Of a stretch of 64,000 bases of DNA, positions 57,771-64,000 are shown piece by piece. The notes under the pieces were generated by a model, which was not told where the DNA came from, ran no database searches, and saw only the letters and a list, made by a program, of their open reading frames with translations. The position numbers and the translations under genes are program-made. Each line of letters begins with the position of its first letter. The first letter of the stretch is position 1. Source of the stretch: Telopea speciosissima (lineage: Eukaryota > Streptophyta > Magnoliopsida > Proteales > Proteaceae); assembly GCF_018873765.1 (NCBI RefSeq), contig NC_057924.1, positions 2,790,001 through 2,854,000 of the forward strand, given 5' to 3'.

Positions 57771-58984
57771 TGAGAAACAGATGGTTAAGATAAAATAAAA
57801 TGGAAAAATAGATAACTCACAAATATTTGTCACTTTTCTATTGTTACATGAATAAATATTCATTAAAATTTCGTGTAATATAAAATATGAGAAAAATTAT
57901 CTGAAGAGTGGGTACACTAGTGTACCCTCTCTCTATTTCTGTTATCTTCACATAAAATGACCTCGCTACATTCTTATGCATTTTTTAAGAATACATACCA
58001 AACTCAATAAATAATATAAATAGCATGAAATATTCTTGATCTTCTCAAATAAATATATATATATTTTTATTTTTTTTTAACAATGATGATGTGATGTTAT
58101 ATGGTTGAAACTAGCTACAAGGGCCCCACATGTCACAACCAAAAAGAGTTAACGTTGACACATAACTATTGAACTGCCAACTCAGTTTCCACGTGTCAAC
58201 ATCAGACATAAACAAATGGACTGAACCGCCAACTCAATCATTCCATGTCAAAAGTCAAAATAACTGTTTTGTTGTATGGTTCCAATTTGGTTCATTTGTA
58301 TTGTCGTCTTCATTTTTTTCTGGTCTGTCGCAAAACATGAAAACAGCTTGGCCCATCCAGCTGAACCTTTTTCCAGCTTTTCCCCCACTTTTTGAACACA
58401 TGGGTGTTTAGATAGGTGGGCCAGTTCTTTTTTTTTTTTTTTTTTGGTTGAATCGTCAAACAATTAACTTGGTCATTTAACTCGTTTTAGAACTCGGTAT
58501 CTTGATCATCAATGGTCCATAGAAAAGTTCTCTACCAAAAAAATTAAAAAAAGGGTCCATAGAAAAGTAAGTACACATTGTCACGTATTAAGATCCTATG
58601 CAGTATCGATGGGACGACGGTGTACATTCGGTGGCACAACAAAGACCATGTGTGCCATATGTACCACCTGGCCGCGTGTACTTCCTCTTTACCGTCTCAT
58701 TTTTTCTCTTCTCTCTTATCAATAAATATGTGGCTCCTTCATCTCAATCCTCGTTAAATATATAATTTCATTGAGGGTGTCAATCGATAGGTTTTGTTTT
58801 GTTTTGTTTTGTTTTTAGAAGGTTGAACTGATTTTAGTCTATTTCTAGCCAAACCAAGGCCAACCGGTTAAGCTGAAGTTTGGTTCATGTCTTTCTCAGT
58901 TTCCTCTTATTAGATTATTATTGGTCTGATATCAGTTTGGGTTTAGCTTTGGTTTACATGCTAGTATATAAACAAGTATTTTTA

Positions 58985-59135
58985 TCTACTCCATTTTCTG
59001 TCCACTCCTTTTCCCTAAGTTCTTCTAATAGAGGGGGGTGGACCCCACCTAGGCAGTGTGTTTGAATAGGGGTAGGGTGGTCATTTCTGCCTCCTCTATT
59101 AGAGGAACTTGGGGAAATGGACTTGCTCAAGAAAT
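58985..59135. repeat. Family B hairpin MITE
   Basis: Arms TTTTCCCTAAGTTCTTCTAA and TTAGAGGAACTTGGGGAAAT with core GTGGACCCCACC...GGGGTAGGGTGGTCATTTCT. It is close in sequence to the copy at 12332. Confidence 0.85.
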
Positions 59136-59159
59136 GGAGCAAATAAAGATCCATATAAA

Positions 59160-59350
59160 CAATTAGGAAAAAAAAAACACCAATTGGTCGTGTGGCCTGT
59201 GTGGCTCCTATGCCTAGACACTGAAGTGTTTGAAAATACCATGTTGCCCCCAAGAAAAGGCAAAAATCTTGACCCAGACGATGTTTGAACATGCTCTCCC
59301 ATTGGCCAGCATGCATGTGCAGGCTCTAGAGGCCTAGGCTGCGAGAGTCT
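59160..59350. repeat. Foldback MITE family C
   Basis: Reads CCAATTGGTCGTGTGGCCTG, GTGTGGCTCCTATGCCTAGA, core GAAAATACCATGTTGCCCCC and TGCTCTCCCATTGGCC. A second copy follows at 59425-59590 (GAGTGTAGCTCCTACGCC, GAAATGACCATCTCCGCCCC). Confidence 0.75.
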
Positions 59351-59760
59351 AACTCTAAATAACAAAAAACATGTTTTTCCCCAATTTCTTATTGGTTTTC
59401 TATTAATTTATTTGGAAAAAAAAAAACCCTCTTTCCATGAGTGTAGCTCCTACGCCAAATACATGATGGCATGAAATGACCATCTCCGCCCCCATGAAAG
59501 ACAGGAATTCCACCCATGTTGATGCTTTCTCATGCTCTCCATTGGCCCCATGCTAGCGTACGAGCGTGCTCTTGGATAGAAAACTCTTTCCCTAGTTTTT
59601 TATCAGTTTGGTTTTTGGTTTCGATCGGATCTATCAGTTAAGGTTTTCACCAATCTATAAACAAACCCAACCCAAAACAACTAGATAAAAGACTCACTTC
59701 ATTTTGATCAGGATTTGTTCAATCGGTCCAATTAATTTAGTTTGAATTTTGACACCCCTG

Positions 59761-60594
59761 ATGTTGCAACTCGCTATTGGTTTGGTGTATAAGATACTAA
59801 TAATATATACGATTATCATAGAGATCTCTTCTCCTTTCTTTTTTCATATTTTAACCAAAACTAAACTGCATGAGCATGGGAGTTCACTCTTTGAATCACA
59901 AGGGCAATATGAAGAGATGACTCACTGAGTCTAAAGACTAAGCTAACAACCCCATTTTGCATGCATGGACAAGGACAAGACCTGAGTCATTGACAACCCC
60001 AGCATGAAACCACCATATTCCTTTATTATAAAATAAAAATCAATTTTTCTTTTTCCTTGTGAAAGATGAATCCCTTAACCATGATCATCGATACTGTTAA
60101 ATTTTTAATTTCATGTCTAAAAGTCCAATCATATAATCACATCACCTGAAAAGAAAGAATTCTTTCTTACTATCAAGGAAATCAAGCGGTTCATGTGATC
60201 TTTGTTATTTATGTCCAAGTGTTGATACAGTAATTTGGCATATATTCTTCCCTCTAATTTCCCTGGAGATTTGAATTTAATTGGTGTTGTGGGTCCAAAA
60301 TTTTGATCCCCTGTTGCTATACTACATGGCGAATTGGACTTTGAGAAGATATCATCCATTGGATTTGAGCTAAGAAATTTCTCAGGAACTATTAATGGTG
60401 AAATTTACAGATTTGCGTCAGCAGATCAGCAGATTGGGGCAATCCCTTCCGTCCATCTCACATCTTCCTTCAACAAATTAAAAAGAGAAAAAGACATTAC
60501 ATATATATTTGTTTTCAAATCTAACTGAGAGAATCAAAAAAAAAAAAAAAAAACACATCACCCATCTCCACCTCCTAATTTTCTTACACCAGAG
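59761..60594. other. Intergenic DNA upstream of the hnRNP gene
   Basis: No gene is seen. An A run lies at 60537-60553. The stretch from about 60000 is the likely distal promoter of the RNA-binding protein gene. Confidence 0.5.
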
Positions 60595-60600
60595 AAGGTT

Positions 60601-60630
60601 TAGCGACCCCTCTCTCTCTCTCTATTTATA
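60601..60630 (+). promoter_or_regulatory. Likely core promoter of the hnRNP gene: CT run and TATA box
   Basis: A TCTCTC run (60611-60622) leads into TATTTATA (60623-60630). A TSS about 30 bp downstream would give the 5' leader seen next. Pyrimidine patches by the TATA box are common in plant promoters. Confidence 0.4.
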
Positions 60631-60861
60631 TTCTTTCCACCTTCTCTTCAGATTCGAAACCCGTCTCTACACACCTTCACCTTTTCTCTCTTTTTGTATA
60701 AAAATTTCAGTATTTTTAATTGAATCAATCGAATTGAAAGAACAAAGTAAGAGAAAAAAAAGGGGGCCTTTTCGGGGAGGATGAACACGCCCTCTGTTCT
60801 TCTTATGCCTCCTCTCAGATCTTAGATTGCCGGGATTTCGCATCTGGGTTTCTTCCAATCG

Positions 60862-61273
60862 GTGAGTTCTTTTTCGTTTTTTTCTTGTTTGCTTATGTTG
60901 GGTGTTAGTTCTGCATCTTGATCTATGATATATGGATCTTTTTGGACTTCGTTCTTAATTTCATTTGGTGGGATTTTTTTTTTCTTTCAGAAATCTTGGT
61001 TACGGCTTCATTGATCCATGAAGGATCCGATGTTCTTGGATTGAATTCGAGAATACCCGTTTCATATCTGATATACTATCTAACCCTCTCCTGGGTAATT
61101 ATTGGATAAGGTATGCTGCTTCTATCTCATTTCAATTTAGTGGCTAAAGTATTTCTGGTTAATTGTTAATTGAATTATTGGTTAACTATTTAATTTCTGC
61201 TGGATTTTATGTTATGGATTGGATCTGATGGATGAGGTTTCCTTTTTATGTTAAATTGGTTTTGTGATTGTAG
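60862..61273 (+). other. Likely 5'-UTR introns of the hnRNP gene
   Basis: Donor CAATCG|GTGAGT (60861/60862) to acceptor CTTTCAG (60990), then donor ATAAG|GTATGC (61110/61111) to acceptor GATTGTAG (61273). The small exon between has only a short frame. A second possible acceptor (GATTGCAG, 61404) lies three bases before the start codon. Inferred from splice signals. Confidence 0.5.
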
Positions 61274-61407
61274 GAAAAAAAACTAAAAACTGTATTTCGC
61301 TTTCACTTTGTTTAAATTTGAATGGGGTATCGACGACTTGTGCAGTTCTGTCTCTGAGATTGTTAATTTTAGCTGATGACAGAAACTTTCGTTTAGGATT
61401 GCAGAAA

Positions 61408-63286
61408 ATGGAATCGGATCTTGGCAAGCTCTTCATCGGTGGAATTTCTTGGGATACAAATGAAGATCGTCTGAAGGAATATTTCAGAACTTATGGGGAA
61501 GTGGTCGAGGCTGTCATCATGAAGGATCGGACCACAGGTCGTGCTCGTGGGTTTGGTTTTGTTGTCTTTGCAGACCCTGCCGTTGCAGAAAGGGTTGTAA
61601 TGGAAAAACATACGATAGATGGTAGAACAGTAAGTAACTACTTACCCGATTAATATTATGATTATGAGAAGGAAAACACAGAATGAAACTTATGTCAATA
61701 TTCAATACAGTCATTTTATTTGTTCATACTACCTTGACGAGTTCTGAAAAGTTACTCTCCTTCCCAGCATTATTAGTCAAAATTCTTATCATAGAATTCT
61801 CGGTTCTCAACCCTGGTTCTGATTTTAGCCAATTCACAATTGAGACAAAAAGCAAACTCTCTCTTTGTTGCAACTCCATATGCTGTCCTGCATTTTGAAG
61901 AGTCATGGGTTCTCGTTAGCACCCTTTGTGTTGTAGTAGGGCTGTTGCTTGTTTAGGTCGAAGCGCTGGAAGATCTTGTTTTTTAAGGAACTAGAAATGT
62001 CAGTGAAGATCTATCTTTTTAAGAGGACCTACAAATAGAAATGTACACATTGTATTTATATTTGTTCTGTAACTCTCAGGTTGAGGCAAAGAAGGCAGTT
62101 CCTAGGGATGATCAACACATTCTGAATAGAAGCAACAGTAGCATTCATGGATCACCGGGTCCTGCCCGCACTAAAAAGATATTTGTAGGAGGTTTAGCAT
62201 CCACAGTCACAGAGAGCGATTTTAAAAAGTACTTTGATCAGTTTGGGATAATCACTGATGTTGTGGTGATGTATGACCACAACACCCAGAGGCCAAGAGG
62301 CTTTGGATTCATTACTTATGATTCAGAGGAAGCAGTGGAGAAGGTGTTGCTGAAAACTTTTCATGAACTGAATGGAAAAATGGTTGAGGTCAAGAGGGCC
62401 GTTCCCAAAGAGTTGTCCCCAGGGCCTAGTCGCAGTCCACTTGGTGGCTATAACTATGGTATGAGTAGGGTGAATAGCTTCCTTAATGGCTACACTCAGG
62501 GGTATAATCCAAGCTCAATTGGTGGCTATGGAGTTAGGATGGATGGTAGATTTGGTCCAGTTGCTGGTAGTCGGAGTGCATTTCCCTCATTTGGCCCTCC
62601 TGGTTATGGAATGGGTGTGAATTTTGAGACAGGGTTGAGCCCTAGCTATGGGGGAAACACAAACTTCGGCACTAGTCTTGGCTATGGACGGGGATTGAAT
62701 CCATATTACAGTGGGAACTCAAATAGATTTGGCAGCCCTATTGGGTACAGCGGGGGTAATGGAGGAAGTGGTTCTGTTTTAAACTCAACAAGTAGAAATG
62801 TGTGGGGTAATGGAGGACTTAATTATGCCACAAACTCTGCAAGCACTAGTTCTTACATGGGTTCTGGAAATGGTAGCATTGGAGGAGGTTCGTTTGGCAA
62901 TAGTGGAGCAAATTGGGGTTCATCTTCTTCCATTTCGGCTCAAGGTGGAGGGACTGGTTCTGGCTATTCTAGTGGGAATCTTGGTTATGGAAGTGGGGAT
63001 AACAGTTATGGGTTGGGAGGGGGAGGATATGGAAGAAACAGTGGAACTGGTGTGGCCCCAACATCATCATATGCTGCATCAAACGGTGGTTATGATGGGG
63101 CATACGGAGACTTTTATGGTGGCGGTTCAGTTTATGGGGACCCCACTTGGCGGTCTGCATCTTCAGATCTGGATGGGCCTGGTTCATTTGGTTATGGGCT
63201 TAGCAATGCAGCATCGGATGTTTCCGCTAAAAGTTCTGCAGGCTATGTTGGAGGTTACAGTGTTACTAATAGACAATCAAATAGAG
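61408..63286 (+). CDS. hnRNP A/B-type RNA-binding protein, two RRMs and Gly-rich tail (3' end not resolved)
   Basis: Exon 61408-61629 (74 codons, start MESDLGKLFIGGIS) joins exon 62080-63286 through AGAACA|GTAAGT and CTCTCAG. It gives 476 residues plus one base carried into a further exon. RRM1 (about residues 7-78) has LFIGGI and RGFGFVVF. RRM2 (about 107-182) has IFVGGL and RGFGFITY, the RNP2 and RNP1 motifs that contact RNA. From about residue 195 the chain is a low-complexity Gly/Ser/Tyr/Asn tail (GYGRGLNPYY, GGYGRNSG, SSYMGSGNGS), a prion-like region. It matches the plant hnRNP1 family (At4g14300/At2g33410), which act in nuclear mRNA processing and in stress granules. The second donor, AATAGAG|GTAAGC at 63286, ends the visible frame after NRQSNRG; relatives end within a few residues. 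Reading on past it gives FFFLFKVQ-type intron sequence. Confidence 0.93.
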
Positions 63287-64000
63287 GTAAGCGATTTTCC
63301 TTTTTCTTCTTGTTTAAAGTTCAAAGAAGTTACTTACAAACTATTTTTAACACCCCTCTCCAAGAAAAAATATTTTTGATTTATTTATGTTAAGAAAGCC
63401 AATCTAAATAAAGAACATATTTTTATGTCTGCAGACTTATTTTATATAGAATGACTTGCGGGTTCTAGGTCCCCTGCTTGACATGCCTTGCATGATTTTC
63501 TCAACCTGGACCATCGGGTAGGTGGGCCATATCTTGTAATTCATGTGACAATTGTAAAATCCCAACTATCTGAAAGATTTGTTTTTGACCATTTCTTGTC
63601 CTCATTGATTCATTGACTGTTCAATAATAGGCAACTGAACTTGGCATTCAGAACTTCAGCCATGCTACCATCTCATAAGGCTATTGGATTAACCTCAACT
63701 CAACTAGGTCTTTTTCCCAACTAAATGGGAATGGGTGCATTGATCCTTTTTGCCATGCAACTCTATTTCAGGCTTTATTTGTTGTCAACCCAAAGCCAGG
63801 CTGGTGGATTAAGTGGTTATGAATTTGAACTGTTGTTTAGGGACATTAAAATTTCAATTCAGTTTTTAATTGCAACTCTACAGTCTGGCTTCAAGTTCGT
63901 CAGCACAAAAGGCATTTCAAAAGAGCAATGCTAAGGAGCCACACCTATATCTGGAGTCTGGACTACCCCATGACTGCACCCATATTGACATCTGACCTAT
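63287..64000 (+). other. Likely last intron and beyond of the hnRNP gene
   Basis: The final short exon was not identified with confidence. One candidate acceptor, GTCTGCAG at 63428-63435, would add DLFYIE and a stop. 63690-63740 reads CAACTCAACTAGGTCTTTTT and CCCAACTAAATGGGAATGGG, which looks like a small RTE LINE tail. Confidence 0.45.

Larger units (their letters stand above)
58773..59759. mobile_element. hAT-like element with GGGTGTCAA ends, host to three MITEs
   Basis: The left end GAGGGTGTCAATCG and right end TTTTGACACCCCT are inverse. The same end motif occurs at 8292 (AAGGGTGTCAAAA). The interior has CCAAACC/GGTTTGG words typical of such elements. A family B hairpin (58985-59135) and two family C MITEs (59160-59350, 59425-59590) lie within it. 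I cannot see a clear 8-bp target duplication. Confidence 0.55.

Noticed and set aside
62798-63379. 193-codon plus-strand frame
   Set aside because: Shadow frame over the Gly-rich exon of the hnRNP gene.
1-64000. CRISPR arrays, bacterial operons, prophage, rRNA or tRNA genes
   Set aside because: No direct-repeat/spacer array, no operon-like gene packing and no cloverleaf sequence noticed by eye; the window is plant nuclear DNA.

Overview
This is nuclear DNA from a flowering plant. The evidence is spliced genes with plant-type introns, plant-only gene families (WRKY, FRIGIDA-like, PLS-class PPR), an Au-type SINE, plant L1 and RTE LINEs, Ty1/copia and Ty3/gypsy remains, Mutator-like elements and many hAT-type MITEs. 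Large TE-filled introns and non-grass-like genes suggest a woody early-diverging eudicot or magnoliid, but the sequence alone does not settle the lineage.

Six host genes can be supported. (1) A WRKY20-like group I WRKY gene on the minus strand (exons 1 and 2 at 7609-5950); both WRKY domains are missing from the window and a Ty3/gypsy fossil lies on its downstream side. (2) A Yippee zinc-binding protein gene on the plus strand (13190-24601), three tiny exons spread over 11.4 kb. (3) A FRIGIDA-like gene on the minus strand (31142-28004). (4) An organelle-type thymidine kinase gene on the minus strand (41892-40323). (5) A single-exon PLS-class PPR gene on the minus strand (45330-43918), most like At4g16470. 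(6) A two-RRM, glycine-rich hnRNP gene on the plus strand (61408-63286 and onward). These are unrelated housekeeping, regulatory and organelle genes; nothing suggests that they act as a cluster.

The rest is layered mobile DNA. At 8.2-12.2 kb a foldback MITE is split by a hAT-like element, which itself carries two Mutator-like elements, each with a perfect 9-bp target duplication. The Yippee introns hold a solo LTR, an RTE LINE, an Au SINE split by a hAT MITE, and an L1 split by an RTE LINE. At 32.2-36.3 kb are three L1 LINEs, one inside another, plus an L1 insertion of only about 21 bp. A copia element with both LTRs and a 5-bp target duplication lies at 46996-51283. The 51.3-60 kb stretch is almost only MITEs, hairpins and L1 tails.

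MITE families named below: A, hAT type, ends CATGGTTT/AAACCATG, 8-bp target duplication, TATCGG-rich; B, a hairpin of about 120 bp with AATTTCCTCAATTCC-like arms; C, a foldback of about 170 bp with GTCGTGTGGCTCCTGC-like arms. No previously undescribed biological system was found. The most useful observations concern element nesting, new family definitions and the truncated or split WRKY gene.
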